64,000 nt of DNA, from assembly GCF_009707515.1 (NCBI RefSeq), contig NZ_WLYI01000025.1, forward strand, positions 1 through 64,000, read 5' to 3'. The stretch's first letter is position 1, and the number at the start of each line of letters is the position of its first letter. Positions 34,588 to 44,312 of this stretch are shown in pieces. Position numbers and translations under genes: made by a program. Source of the stretch: Pseudomonas karstica. GTDB taxonomy: Bacteria > Pseudomonadota > Gammaproteobacteria > Pseudomonadales > Pseudomonadaceae. The notes below the pieces were generated by a model, which ran no database searches, was not told the DNA's origin, and saw only the letters and a program-made list of their open reading frames with translations.

Positions 34588-35853
34588 ATGTATCTGTTCC
34601 GTCTAGCCATGGCCAGCCTGGCTAACCGCCGCTTTACCGCGATCCTCACCGCTTTCGCCATCGCCCTTTCGGTGTGCCTGTTGCTGGCGGTGGAACGGGT
34701 ACGCACCGAAGCCCGCGCCAGTTTCGCCAGCACCATCAACGGCACCGACCTGATCGTTGGCGCCCGCTCCGGGTCGGTGAACCTGTTGCTGTACTCGGTA
34801 TTTCGCATCGGCAACGCCACCAACAATATTCGCTGGGACAGCTACGAGCACTTCGCCGCCAACCCCCGGGTGAAATGGGCGATCCCGATCTCCCTCGGCG
34901 ACTCCCATCGTGGCTACCGGGTAATGGGTACCAACGAATCCTACTTCGAGCACTACCAATACGGCCGCAGGCAGAACCTGGAACTGGCCAGCGGTCGTGC
35001 CTTCGCCACCGACCCTTTTGAGGTGGTGCTCGGTGCAGAAGTGGCCGATGCACTGCACTACAAACTCGACGACAAGCTGGTGCTGGCCCATGGCGTGGCC
35101 GTGGTCAGCCTGGTCAAGCACGATGACAAACCCTTCAAAGTGGTTGGCATCCTCAAGCGCACCGGAACTCCGGTGGACCGTACGCTGCACATCAGCCTCG
35201 GCGGTATGGAAGCGATTCACATCGACTGGCACAACGGAGTGCCAGCCCAGGGCAAAGGCCGGATCAGCGCCGACCAGGCGCGCAATATGGACCTCACACC
35301 CCAGGCCATCACCGCCTTCATGCTGGGCCTGAACAACAAGATCTCCACCTTCGCCCTGCAACGGGAAATCAACGAGTTTCGTGGCGAGCCAATGCTCGCG
35401 ATCCTGCCGGGCGTGGCCTTGCAAGAGCTATGGAGCATGATGGGCACGGCTGAAAAGGCGCTGTTCGTGATCTCGTTGTTTGTGGTGCTGACGGGGTTGA
35501 TCGGCATGCTCACGGCGATTCTCACCAGCCTCAACGAGCGTCGCCGGGAAATGGCGATCCTGCGTTCCGTGGGCGCGCGCCCCTGGCATATTGCGACCCT
35601 GCTGATTTTTGAAGCCTTCGCCCTGGCATTCTCCGGTGTCGTCGCAGGCGTTGGGCTGTTGTACGTGTGCATCGCCGCCTCGCGGGGCTATCTACAGGCC
35701 AACTACGGGCTGGATTTGCCGCTGTCCTGGCCAAGCGAATATGAGTGGACGCTGCTGGCCGGTATCCTTATCGCCGCACTGTTGATGGGCAGCGTGCCAG
35801 CCTGGCGCGCCTATCGACAATCCCTGGCCGATGGCCTGTCCATACGGCTGTGA
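34588..35853 (+). CDS. FtsX/MacB-type ABC permease
   Basis: 421 residues. One N-terminal membrane helix (FTAILTAFAIALSVCLLLAV), a large periplasmic domain (about 45-270), and three C-terminal helices (ALFVISLFVVLTGLIGMLTAI; IATLLIFEAFALAFSGVVAGVG; LLAGILIAALLMGSVPAW). The RREMAILRSVGARPWHI coupling loop is typical. Counterpart of PA4065. These permeases often move or remodel periplasmic substrates rather than import ions directly, so the exact role in zinc supply is open. Confidence 0.85.
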   Translation: MYLFRLAMASLANRRFTAILTAFAIALSVCLLLAVERVRTEARASFASTINGTDLIVGARSGSVNLLLYSVFRIGNATNNIRWDSYEHFAANPRVKWAIPISLGDSHRGYRVMGTNESYFEHYQYGRRQNLELASGRAFATDPFEVVLGAEVADALHYKLDDKLVLAHGVAVVSLVKHDDKPFKVVGILKRTGTPVDRTLHISLGGMEAIHIDWHNGVPAQGKGRISADQARNMDLTPQAITAFMLGLNNKISTFALQREINEFRGEPMLAILPGVALQELWSMMGTAEKALFVISLFVVLTGLIGMLTAILTSLNERRREMAILRSVGARPWHIATLLIFEAFALAFSGVVAGVGLLYVCIAASRGYLQANYGLDLPLSWPSEYEWTLLAGILIAALLMGSVPAWRAYRQSLADGLSIRL

Positions 35854-35895
35854 ACAGCATCTGCAAGTTTCAAGCTACCCACTAAGGAGTCGTTG

Positions 35896-36414
35896 ATGCA
35901 CCGTGCTCTGCTTGCACTGTTATTGCTGGTGGCGCTGCCCACCTGGGCCGCCCAGCCCAAGGACTTGTCCTGGCAGGAGATGATCCCGGCGGATGCGCCG
36001 CCGGAAATCCCCAATATGCAACCGCTGCACGACTTGTCGAGCATGGCCGATGCCTTGTCCGTCGAGTCTGCACCAGCGGCCAAACAAGACTTGCCCGATG
36101 CACCGGTCGTACAAGGCCTCGACGGCCAGCACATTCGCCTGCCGGGTTATATCGTGCCCCTGGAAGTCAGCGAAGAAGGCCGTACTACGGAGTTTTTGCT
36201 GGTGCCGTATTTCGGCGCGTGCATCCATGTGCCGCCACCACCGTCGAACCAGATCGTGCATGTCAAAAGCGAGGTGGGCGTGAAGTTGGATGAGTTGTAT
36301 CAGCCGTATTGGATCGAAGGGCAGATGCAGGTCAAACCCTCTAGCAGTGAGCTTGCAGATGCCGGTTATCAGATGGATGCCGAGAAGATTTATATCTATG
36401 AGCTGCAGGAGTAA
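35896..36414 (+). CDS. DUF3299 periplasmic protein of the zinc cluster
   Basis: 172 residues with signal peptide MHRALLALLLLVALPTWAAQ. The conserved core reads IRLPGYIVPLEVSEEGRTTEFLLVPYFGACIHVPPPPSNQIVHV; the Cys-x-His in GACIHVP may bind metal. Counterpart of PA4066. AAGGAG precedes ATG 35896. It ends the putative zrg operon. Confidence 0.8.
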   Translation: MHRALLALLLLVALPTWAAQPKDLSWQEMIPADAPPEIPNMQPLHDLSSMADALSVESAPAAKQDLPDAPVVQGLDGQHIRLPGYIVPLEVSEEGRTTEFLLVPYFGACIHVPPPPSNQIVHVKSEVGVKLDELYQPYWIEGQMQVKPSSSELADAGYQMDAEKIYIYELQE

Positions 36415-36432
36415 CCCGTGATCCGCGTTTCA

Positions 36433-36446
36433 TTGAGCTGAGTCAA
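36433..36446. promoter_or_regulatory. Possible Anr/FNR box upstream of ompW
   Basis: TTGAG-CTGA-GTCAA fits the TTGAT-N4-ATCAA FNR/Anr pattern with one mismatch in each half. It lies 65 bp before the ompW start. ompW is oxygen-regulated by FNR in E. coli, which makes this worth listing, but it is one weak site. Confidence 0.35.
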
Positions 36447-36510
36447 AGACTCGAGCGAAACGATCTTTACCATTGGACATAGCCAACTTAAAACGTCCTT
36501 TGGAGCTCCC

Positions 36511-37209
36511 ATGAACCAGTCTCTGCTCGGCGCGTCTCTCTGCGCGCTCGCCCTCATCGCCCCTGCCGTCCACGCTCACGAAGCGGGTGACATTCTGCTC
36601 CGCGCGGGGGCGATCACCGTCAACCCGAAGGCCGACAGCGGGCATGTCAAGGTTGACCAGGGCCCATTGGCAGGTACCAACCTGGGCGGTAAGGCGACCA
36701 TGAGCAGCGACACTCAACTGGGCCTCAACTTCGCGTACATGCTGACTAACCACATCGGTATCGAACTACTGGCGGCCACACCCTTCGAGCATGATGTGAA
36801 AATCAAGAATACCACCCTGGGTGCCGCCAACGGCAAGCTCGGTAGCCTGAAGCACCTGCCGCCGACCTTGAGCATCGTGTACTACCCGTTGGACAGTAAG
36901 TCGGCGTTCCAGCCGTATGTCGGTGCCGGTATCAACTACACCTGGATTTACGACGAGCACGTCGGCAGCCGCGCCGAGCAGGCGGGTTTCAGCAACTTCA
37001 AGGCTGAGAACTCCTGGGGCTGGGCCGCGCAGATCGGCGCCGACTACATGATCAACGATAAGTGGATGATCAACGGCCAGGTGCGTTACATCGACATCAG
37101 CACCAAAGCCACTGTCGATAACAATGCATTGGCTGCCGGTACACGGGCCAAGGTCAACGTGGATGTTGATCCGATGGTCTACATGGTGGGGATTGGCTAC
37201 AAGTTCTAA
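36511..37209 (+). CDS. ompW: OmpW-family outer membrane channel
   Basis: 232 residues. Signal peptide MNQSLLGASLCALALIAPAVHA, then an eight-strand barrel: DILLRAGAITVNP, LGLNFAYMLTNHIGIELLAATPFEHDV, LPPTLSIVYYPLDSKSAFQPYVGAGINYTWIY and terminal MVYMVGIGYKF, ending in Phe as outer membrane proteins do. It is a small channel for hydrophobic compounds. A bidirectional terminator follows at once. Confidence 0.9.
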   Translation: MNQSLLGASLCALALIAPAVHAHEAGDILLRAGAITVNPKADSGHVKVDQGPLAGTNLGGKATMSSDTQLGLNFAYMLTNHIGIELLAATPFEHDVKIKNTTLGAANGKLGSLKHLPPTLSIVYYPLDSKSAFQPYVGAGINYTWIYDEHVGSRAEQAGFSNFKAENSWGWAAQIGADYMINDKWMINGQVRYIDISTKATVDNNALAAGTRAKVNVDVDPMVYMVGIGYKF

Positions 37210-37223
37210 ACTTCAAAAAACAT

Positions 37224-37250
37224 AAAGGGTGCCTGAAACAGGCACCTTTT
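37224..37250. terminator. Bidirectional rho-independent terminator after ompW
   Basis: GGTGCCTG (37228-37235), loop AAA, CAGGCACC (37239-37246), then TTTT; A residues on the other side give a T tract on the minus strand as well. It serves ompW and the convergent gene whose stop is at 37249. Confidence 0.85.
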
Positions 37251-38139
37251 AGGCTTGTCCATGCCGGTAAAAGCGGTCCAGCAATGCCGGCAATCCCGCC
37301 CGCCACGCCCGCGGCTTGATGCCGAAGGTGTGCAGGATTTTCTTGCAGGCCAGCACCGCATGTTGCGGCTCATCACCGGCATCCGGCCGTGCGGCGTGAG
37401 CTTGGGCGGTGGGCGACTCAACCGCCAGCGCATGGAAGTTGCGCGCTTCGGTCAAAATCGCCTGGCCCAGGGCCAGCGGCGTGGTGGCCTCATGACCGGC
37501 GTAGTGGTAAGTGCCCCACAACGGCGCGGCGCAATCGAGTTGCTTGAGCACGGAAATAATCACCCGCGCGGCATCGTCCACCGGCGTCGGATTGCCACGA
37601 CGGTCATCGGCCATCAGCAATTCGTCAAGGGTCTCGGCGCGGGCCAGGAAGCGCCCAAGAGTGCCGTCGACACTGTCATCCAACAGCCAGCCAAAGCGCA
37701 GCAGCACATGTTGCGGGCAAGTGGCCCGCACGCTCTGCTCGATGCGCCACAACGCCTGGCCGCGCAGGCCCAAGGGCACCGGCTCATCTTTTTCGCTGTA
37801 GGCGGTGGCGCGGGAGCCATCGAACACCCGGTAGCTGGACGGCTGCAGCAAGGTAATATCGTGGTGCTGACACAGTTCGGCCAGCCGCTCGATGGCAAAC
37901 TCCTGCGCAGCCAGGCGAGCTTCACTGACAGACTCCGCCTGGAACCAGTCAAAATAATAGGCGAGGTTGATCAAGGCATCGGGACGGGTGTCGTCGAGCA
38001 ATTGGGTAAGACTTGCGGCATCCCAGCCGTCTTGGGGCGGTTTGGGTGCGAGGAAACCGATGTCTTCCTCCGCACCGAGGCGAATCAGCGCCTGCCCGAG
38101 GGCATTCCCGCCGCCCAGTAACATAAGGCGCATTCGCAT
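37249..38139 (-). CDS. RmlD-like NAD(P)-binding sugar nucleotide reductase/epimerase homologue
   Basis: About 296 residues. The N-terminal Rossmann motif is LMLLGGGNALGQALIRLG; PDALINLAYYFDWFQAE, LLQPSSYRVFDG and GRFLARAETLDELLMADDRRGNPTPVDDAAR follow the RmlD (dTDP-rhamnose reductase-like) plan, but the classical Y-x3-K is not obvious (YSEKDEP is the nearest). There are no surface polysaccharide genes nearby. The start is 38139 or 38133; long upstream extensions have no family support. Confidence 0.7.
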   Translation of the reverse strand: MRMRLMLLGGGNALGQALIRLGAEEDIGFLAPKPPQDGWDAASLTQLLDDTRPDALINLAYYFDWFQAESVSEARLAAQEFAIERLAELCQHHDITLLQPSSYRVFDGSRATAYSEKDEPVPLGLRGQALWRIEQSVRATCPQHVLLRFGWLLDDSVDGTLGRFLARAETLDELLMADDRRGNPTPVDDAARVIISVLKQLDCAAPLWGTYHYAGHEATTPLALGQAILTEARNFHALAVESPTAQAHAARPDAGDEPQHAVLACKKILHTFGIKPRAWRAGLPALLDRFYRHGQA

Positions 38140-38307
38140 AGATTGAGCAGGCCCGGTCTGTTTGGAACGATGGTTATTATCGACAAGCTGGTGAGCCGTG
38201 CCGTTGGTATTTGCCAGAATCGTTGCATTTTGCGGGTTTGTAGCGCAACCGTCACTTAGAAAGTGCGGGGGTTGCAACTTGTGCAGGCTCGACGCATAAA
38301 TCTGTGT

Positions 38308-41300
38308 ATGAACCTTTCCCAATCCACGGACACGGTGTTGAACGGTTTCCATCCCGCCGTCAGCGCCTGGTTTCGCAGTAGCTTCCCATCGGTGACCCAG
38401 GCCCAAGCCCAGGCGTGGCCGCTGATCCGCCAGCGCCATTCAACCCTGGTCGCCGCACCCACCGGCTCTGGCAAAACCTTGACGGCCTTTCTCGCGGTGC
38501 TGGACGACCTGGTCCATCAAGGCTTGGCCAATGGCGGACAATTGCCAGAGCAAACCCTGGTGGTCTACGTCTCGCCTCTCAAGGCGTTGTCCAACGACAT
38601 CCAGATCAACCTGCAAAACCCGCTGGCCGGGATCACTGAGCACTTGCAGCATCAGGGCCTGCCGTCCCTGGAGATCCGTACCGCCGTGCGCACCGGCGAT
38701 ACTCCGCAAAAAGATCGTGCACAGATGCGCAAAAAGCCGCCGCATATCCTGGTTACCACCCCGGAATCGCTCTATGTGCTCCTGGGCTCGGACTCCGGCC
38801 GGCAGATGCTCGCCAGTGCCCGTACGGTAATCGTCGACGAAATCCATGCCATCGCCGCCAGCAAGCGCGGCAGCCACTTGGCCTTGAGCCTGGAGCGCTT
38901 GCAGGCACTCTGTGCCGAACCGCTGACCCGAATCGGTTTATCGGCCACACAAAAGCCCATCGCAGCGGTATCACGTTTTCTGGTGGGCACCGGCCGGCCC
39001 TGCGAGATCGTCGACATTGGCCACGCCCGCCCCCGCGACCTGGACATCGAAGTACCGCCCGTGCCGCTGTCGGCCGTAATGGCCAATGACGTCTGGGACT
39101 TGGTCTACGATCGTCTCACCGAACTGGCCCGCGCCCACCGCACCACGCTGATTTTCGTCAACACCCGGCGCCTGGCCGAACGCCTGGCCCGGCATTTGAG
39201 CGAACGCCTGGGCAAAGACGCCGTAGCCGCCCACCACGGCAGCCTGGCCAAGGAGTTGCGCCTGGACGCCGAGCAACGGCTCAAGAGTGGCGCTTTGCAG
39301 GTTCTGATCGCTACTGCGTCCCTGGAGCTGGGGATTGATATCGGCGATGTCGACCTGGTGTGCCAGATTGGCTCACCCGGCTCCATCAATGGTTTTTTGC
39401 AGCGGGTCGGCCGCTCCGGGCATCAGGTCGGCGGAACACCCAAGGGCCGCTTGTTCGCCACCACCCGCGATGACCTGATCGAATGTACCGCCTTGCTCGA
39501 CTGCGTGCGCCGGGGCGAGCTCGACACCTTGCTGATCCCGGTCTCGCCGCTGGACGTACTGGCCCAGCAGATCATCGCCGAGGTCAGTTGCCAGGAATGG
39601 CAGGAACAAGCCCTACTCGATTTAATCCACCGCGCCTGGCCCTACGCCAAACTGGATGATCACCACTATCAAGCGCTGCTCCAGATGCTCGCCGAAGGCT
39701 ATAACGGTCGCCAGGGCATCCGCAGCGCCTACCTGCACCGTGACGCCCTGACCCGTACCCTGCGCGGTCGCCGTGGCGCCAAGCTGACAGCGGTGACCAG
39801 CGGCGGCACCATCCCCGACAACGCCGACTACAACGTGCTGCTGGAACCACAAAGCCTGAACATCGGCAGCGTCAACGAAGACTTCGCCGTGGAAAGCATC
39901 GCCGGGGATATCTTCCAGTTGGGCAATACCTCCTACCGCATCCTGCGGGTGGAAACCGGCAAGGTGCGGGTCGAAGACGCTCACGGCCAACCACCCACCA
40001 TTCCGTTCTGGCTCGGCGAAGCACCAGGACGCAGCACCGAGTTGTCATTCGCCGTGGCGCGCTTGCATGGGCAGTTGGATGACATGTTGGGGGCCACCCC
40101 CGGTAACCTGCAACCCGGCCTCGACTGGCTGACAGGCACCCTGGGCCTGAACCTGGCCAGCGCCGAACAACTGCTGGACTACCTGGCCCGGGCCCGACTC
40201 GCCCTCAGCGCGTTACCGTCCCAGGACACGTTGATCATGGAGCGGTTTTTCGATGAGTCCGGCGGCACCCAACTGATCATCCACACGACGTTCGGCAGCC
40301 GCATCAACCGCGCCTGGGGCCTGGCCTTGCGCAAGCGCTTTTGCCGAACCTTCAATTTCGAACTGCAAGCCGCCGCCAGCGAGAACGCCATCGTGCTATC
40401 GCTGTCCACCAGCCACAGCTTCGAGCTGAATGAAGTCTGGCGCTATTTACACAGCAACAGCGCCGAGCACATCCTGATCCAGGCGGTGCTGGATGCGCCG
40501 CTGTTTGGCGTGCGCTGGCGCTGGAATGCCGGTGTAGCCCTGGCGTTGCCGCGCTATGTCGGCGGGCGCAAGGTGGCGCCGCAAATCCAGCGGATGAAAA
40601 GTGAAGACCTGATCGCCAGCGTCTTCCCCGATCAAATCGCGTGCCTGGAAAACCTCGCTGGCGAACGGGAAATACCCGATCATCCGCTGGTGGAGCAGAC
40701 CCTTGACGACTGCCTGCACGAGGCCATGGACAGCGAAGGCTGGCTAACCGTGCTGCGACGTATGGAACGCGGCGAGATTCGCCTGATCAGCCGCGACCTG
40801 CCAGCGCCCTCGCCGCTGGCGGCAGAGATTCTCAGCGCCCGCCCCTACACCTTCCTCGATGACGCTCCGCTGGAAGAGCGCCGCACCCAGGCCGTGCTCA
40901 ACCGGCGTTGGAGCGACCCGCAAAGTACCGACGACCTCGGCGCGCTGGATGCCCAGGCTATTGCGGGGGTTCGTGAAGAAGCCTGGCCGGCGCCCCATGG
41001 CCTGGATGAAATGCACGAGGCGTTGATAAGCCTGGCGTGCATCGCCGAAACCGAGGTCACCACGCAATGGTGCGAGTGGCTACACGCCTTGGCCGACAGT
41101 GGACGCGCCTGCCGTCTGCAGATCGACACCGGGCACGCCGTGTGGGTGGCATTGGAACGCTTGAGTTGTGTGCAAGCCCTCTATCCACATACGGCAGCGG
41201 ATCTGCCCTTGCTGCCTGGCTTCGATTCACCCTGGAGCTTTGATGAGGCGCTGGTGGAAGTGCTGCGGGCACGGCTCGGCGGCTTCGGCCCGTTGACTCT

Positions 41301-42594
41301 GATGGAGATCGCCGCGCCCTTGGCATTGCCGCCGGCCGTCGTGACCCAGGCCCTGTCGCAACTGGAGCTCGAAGGTTATGGGTTGCGCGGGCGGTTCAGC
41401 CCGGGGGCGCAGGAAGAACAATGGTGCGAACGGCATCTGCTGGCGCGGATTCATCGTTACACCGTCAAACGCTTGCGCCGGGAAATCGAGCCGGTGGCGT
41501 TGCAAGACTTCATGCGCTTTCTGTTCGATTGGCAACACCTGTCCGACGACACTCGCGGCCAGGGCAGCGCAGTGTTGACGCAGATTATCGGCCAATTCGA
41601 AGGCTATCCCGCTGCCACATCGGCATGGGACAGTGATTTGCTGAGCGCGCGGATCAAGGACTATTCGCCCAGTTGGCTGGACGAATTGTGCCGCAGCGGC
41701 AAGGTTGTATGGGCTCGCCTCGGTGCCAGGGCCAGCTCAACTGCCCTGCGCAGTACGCCGGTGGTGGTGTTGCCGCGTAGCCAGGTAGCGTTATGGAGTG
41801 GACTGACAGAAACGACTGAGCATGAATTGTCTCCCAAGGCGCAGAAAGTCCATCAAGCCTTGCGCGACCACGGCGCGTTGTTTTTCGATGAGCTGGTCCA
41901 TGAAGCCCATCTCTTGCGCAGTGAACTGGAAACGGCCTTGCAGGAGTTGGTAGGCGCCGGCCAAGTGAATGCCGACAGCTTCGCCGGGCTGCGCGCGCTG
42001 ACCACACCAGTGAGTAAACGCCAGGCCCGTAACAGTCGGCGCGGGCGCGGGTCGTTTGTCGGCGGGATGGACGATGCTGGGCGCTGGGCATTGATACGCA
42101 GAGCCTCCGTCACGGACGGTACACGCCCGGCGGCTCATTCGGCCGAGACACTGGAGCATGTGGCGATGACGCTGTTGCGCCGTTACGGCGTGGTGTTCTG
42201 GCGGTTGCTGGAGCGCGAAGCGGATTGGCTGCCCAATTGGCGGGAATTGCTACGCACCCTCCATCGCCTGGAGGCACGCGGCGAGATTCGTGGTGGGCGG
42301 TTTGTCAGCGGTCTGGCAGGTGAACAATTCGCCCTGCCGGAAGCTATCCCGCTGCTGCGCGAGGTTCGGCGTCGGCCCCACGACGGCAGCTTGATTGCAG
42401 TGTGCGGAGCCGACCCATTGAACCTGGTAGGCACGTTGTTGCCAGGCAGCAAGGTACCGGCGCTAAGCGGCAATCGGCTGGTGTACCGTGATGGCTTGCC
42501 GGCGGCGGTGGAGATTGCCGGCAAGCAACAGGTGTTGCTGGAGCTGGATCAGCAGGCGGCGAGGTTACTCCGGGAAAAGTTGGTCCGGCATTGA
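38308..42594 (+). CDS. lhr: Lhr-type ATP-dependent helicase
   Basis: 1428 residues from ATG 38308. Helicase motifs: Q-region WPLIRQRHSTLVAAPTGSGKT (motif I), motif Ia YVSPLKALSNDIQINL, motif II VDEIHA, motif III GLSATQ, motif V TASLELGIDIGDVDLVCQIGSPGSINGFLQRVGRSGH (V and VI). A winged-helix/beta-barrel Lhr core and a long C-terminal extension (to residue 1428) follow, as in full-length bacterial Lhr (about 1500). Lhr enzymes are 3'-5' translocases on single-stranded DNA linked to repair. An upstream in-frame start at 38263 is possible. Confidence 0.9.
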   Translation: MNLSQSTDTVLNGFHPAVSAWFRSSFPSVTQAQAQAWPLIRQRHSTLVAAPTGSGKTLTAFLAVLDDLVHQGLANGGQLPEQTLVVYVSPLKALSNDIQINLQNPLAGITEHLQHQGLPSLEIRTAVRTGDTPQKDRAQMRKKPPHILVTTPESLYVLLGSDSGRQMLASARTVIVDEIHAIAASKRGSHLALSLERLQALCAEPLTRIGLSATQKPIAAVSRFLVGTGRPCEIVDIGHARPRDLDIEVPPVPLSAVMANDVWDLVYDRLTELARAHRTTLIFVNTRRLAERLARHLSERLGKDAVAAHHGSLAKELRLDAEQRLKSGALQVLIATASLELGIDIGDVDLVCQIGSPGSINGFLQRVGRSGHQVGGTPKGRLFATTRDDLIECTALLDCVRRGELDTLLIPVSPLDVLAQQIIAEVSCQEWQEQALLDLIHRAWPYAKLDDHHYQALLQMLAEGYNGRQGIRSAYLHRDALTRTLRGRRGAKLTAVTSGGTIPDNADYNVLLEPQSLNIGSVNEDFAVESIAGDIFQLGNTSYRILRVETGKVRVEDAHGQPPTIPFWLGEAPGRSTELSFAVARLHGQLDDMLGATPGNLQPGLDWLTGTLGLNLASAEQLLDYLARARLALSALPSQDTLIMERFFDESGGTQLIIHTTFGSRINRAWGLALRKRFCRTFNFELQAAASENAIVLSLSTSHSFELNEVWRYLHSNSAEHILIQAVLDAPLFGVRWRWNAGVALALPRYVGGRKVAPQIQRMKSEDLIASVFPDQIACLENLAGEREIPDHPLVEQTLDDCLHEAMDSEGWLTVLRRMERGEIRLISRDLPAPSPLAAEILSARPYTFLDDAPLEERRTQAVLNRRWSDPQSTDDLGALDAQAIAGVREEAWPAPHGLDEMHEALISLACIAETEVTTQWCEWLHALADSGRACRLQIDTGHAVWVALERLSCVQALYPHTAADLPLLPGFDSPWSFDEALVEVLRARLGGFGPLTLMEIAAPLALPPAVVTQALSQLELEGYGLRGRFSPGAQEEQWCERHLLARIHRYTVKRLRREIEPVALQDFMRFLFDWQHLSDDTRGQGSAVLTQIIGQFEGYPAATSAWDSDLLSARIKDYSPSWLDELCRSGKVVWARLGARASSTALRSTPVVVLPRSQVALWSGLTETTEHELSPKAQKVHQALRDHGALFFDELVHEAHLLRSELETALQELVGAGQVNADSFAGLRALTTPVSKRQARNSRRGRGSFVGGMDDAGRWALIRRASVTDGTRPAAHSAETLEHVAMTLLRRYGVVFWRLLEREADWLPNWRELLRTLHRLEARGEIRGGRFVSGLAGEQFALPEAIPLLREVRRRPHDGSLIAVCGADPLNLVGTLLPGSKVPALSGNRLVYRDGLPAAVEIAGKQQVLLELDQQAARLLREKLVRH

Positions 42595-42755
42595 TTTAGG
42601 GGGTAGCTGCTGCTCAGGCCTCAACACAAGCCCGTTCAGTTTCAGCATCGATCTGTGCATGCCAAGCAAATATCAAATGCCAATACCTGTCTTTTTCTGC
42701 ACAAGCCCAACCTTGACACTGCGCTCCTGATTGAAATCCTCCGGAGTTTGCAGCC

Positions 42756-43958
42756 ATGCCCATTGCTTTGCTCGCGCTGACCCTCAGCGCTTTTGCCATC
42801 GGGACGACCGAGTTCGTCATCGTTGGCCTGCTACCCACCATCGGCACCGACCTGGGTGTCGACTTGCCATCCGCCGGTCTACTGGTCAGCCTTTACGCCC
42901 TGGGCGTTGCCATCGGCGCTCCAGTGTTGACTGCCCTGACCGGCAAAGTACCGCGCAAGTTACTGCTATTGTCGCTGATGGTGCTATTTACCCTGGGCAA
43001 CTTGCTGGCCTGGCAGGCCCCCAGCTATGAGTCCCTGGTGTTGGCGCGAATCGTCACCGGCCTGGCTCATGGGGTGTTCTTCTCCATCGGCTCGACCATC
43101 GCCACCAGCCTGGTACCCAAGGAAAAAGCCGCTAGCGCCATTGCTATCATGTTTACCGGCCTCACCGTGGCCCTGGTCACCGGCGTGCCCCTTGGGACGT
43201 TTATCGGTCAACACTTCGGCTGGCGCGAAACCTTTCTTGCCGTTTCGGCCCTGGGTGTGATCGCGTTTATCGGCAGCCTGATCTATGTGCCGAATAACAT
43301 CGTCCACAGCAAGCCAGCCTCATTGCTCCAACAGCTGCAAGTGCTGAAACAGCCTCGTTTGTTGTTGGTGTATGCCATGACTGCCATCGGTTACGGCGGT
43401 TCATTTATCGCATTTACCTTTCTGGCGCCGATCCTTCAGGACATCTCGGGTTTCAGTGCCAGCACTGTCAGCCTGGTGTTACTGGTCTATGGTATTTCAG
43501 TCGCCGCCGGGAATATCTGGGGCGGCAAGCTGGCCGACAAACGCGGCCCCATCAGCGCCTTGAAAATCATCTTCGCCCTGCTCGCCGTGGTGTTGTTCAT
43601 CCTGACCCTGACCGCCGGCAACCCATGGCTGGCCTTGGCCACCGTACTGGTTTGGGGCGCGGTAGCCTTCGGCAACGTGCCGGGATTGCAGGTGTATGTG
43701 GTGCGCCAGGCGGAACACCATACGCCGAACGCGGTGGATGTGGCCTCGGGCCTGAACATTGCCGCCTTCAACCTGGGAATCGCTGGCGGCGCCTGGGCCG
43801 GAGGGTTGATCGTCGCTCACATGGGCTTGATCCATACCGCCTGGATTGGCGGTTCGGTGGTGTTGGTGGCGCTGGCGTTGACCGCTTGGAGCGGACGTCT
43901 TGATCGGTTAGGACCGGTGCATGCCGAGCGCTCGACCCGGGTGGTTGGCGGTCACTGA
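42756..43958 (+). CDS. MFS exporter (AraJ/YdhP-type drug or sugar efflux)
   Basis: 400 residues with 12 predicted spans. The start FAIGTTEFVIVGLLPTIGTDL and LASLY-like VSLYALGVAIGAPVLTALTGK motif, VLARIVTGLAHGVFFSIGSTIA and LVTGVPLGTFIGQHFGWRETF identify the DHA1 AraJ/YdhP group. The substrate is not shown. ATG 42756 has CCTCCGGAG upstream. A degraded REPIN follows. Confidence 0.85.
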   Translation: MPIALLALTLSAFAIGTTEFVIVGLLPTIGTDLGVDLPSAGLLVSLYALGVAIGAPVLTALTGKVPRKLLLLSLMVLFTLGNLLAWQAPSYESLVLARIVTGLAHGVFFSIGSTIATSLVPKEKAASAIAIMFTGLTVALVTGVPLGTFIGQHFGWRETFLAVSALGVIAFIGSLIYVPNNIVHSKPASLLQQLQVLKQPRLLLVYAMTAIGYGGSFIAFTFLAPILQDISGFSASTVSLVLLVYGISVAAGNIWGGKLADKRGPISALKIIFALLAVVLFILTLTAGNPWLALATVLVWGAVAFGNVPGLQVYVVRQAEHHTPNAVDVASGLNIAAFNLGIAGGAWAGGLIVAHMGLIHTAWIGGSVVLVALALTAWSGRLDRLGPVHAERSTRVVGGH

Positions 43959-43969
43959 CTTCGTTTTTC

Positions 43970-44081
43970 TGTAGAGCGAATTTGCTCGCGAAGGGCGTCA
44001 ACGATAACGCAGGGCTGCTGAATAAATGCGTTGGCCTTACGTTCTTCACGAGCAAGAACCAGGCGCCCTCTCGTTCCTACA
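43970..44081. repeat. Degraded REPIN
   Basis: TGTAGAGCGAATTTGCTCGC at the left and ACGAGCAAGAAC ... CGTTCCTACA at the right resemble the other REPINs but have mismatches in both arms and an extra stretch in the right one. It follows the MFS gene. Confidence 0.65.
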
Positions 44082-44180
44082 ATTGATATGTGCCGCCTGT
44101 AGAACCGTCGAAACTTTTCCCCAACCATCACAGTCACCTGAAGACGGAGGTCATCCAACACCCACTCTACGGGAGCAACC

Positions 44181-44312
44181 ATGTCCGCGATTCATATCGG
44201 CACTTCCGGCGCGTGCTACACGCCCTGGCGGGGGGATCTTTCCCCCGATTGCTCCCCCGAGGATCGGACCACACAGCCAGGCCTGCTGCCTGAACCGGGA
44301 GCGATGCCATGA
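44181..44312 (+). pseudogene. 5' remnant of a DUF72 (YecE) gene
   Basis: 43 codons: MSAIHIGTSG-AC-YTPWRGD followed by a short unrelated tail to TGA 44310-44312. The first 19 residues match the start of DUF72 family proteins (normally about 240-290 residues); the rest of that gene is missing. The stop overlaps the next gene's ATG by four bases, so the deletion left a short leader-like frame coupled to ybhP. A coupled leader peptide is the alternative reading. Confidence 0.7.
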
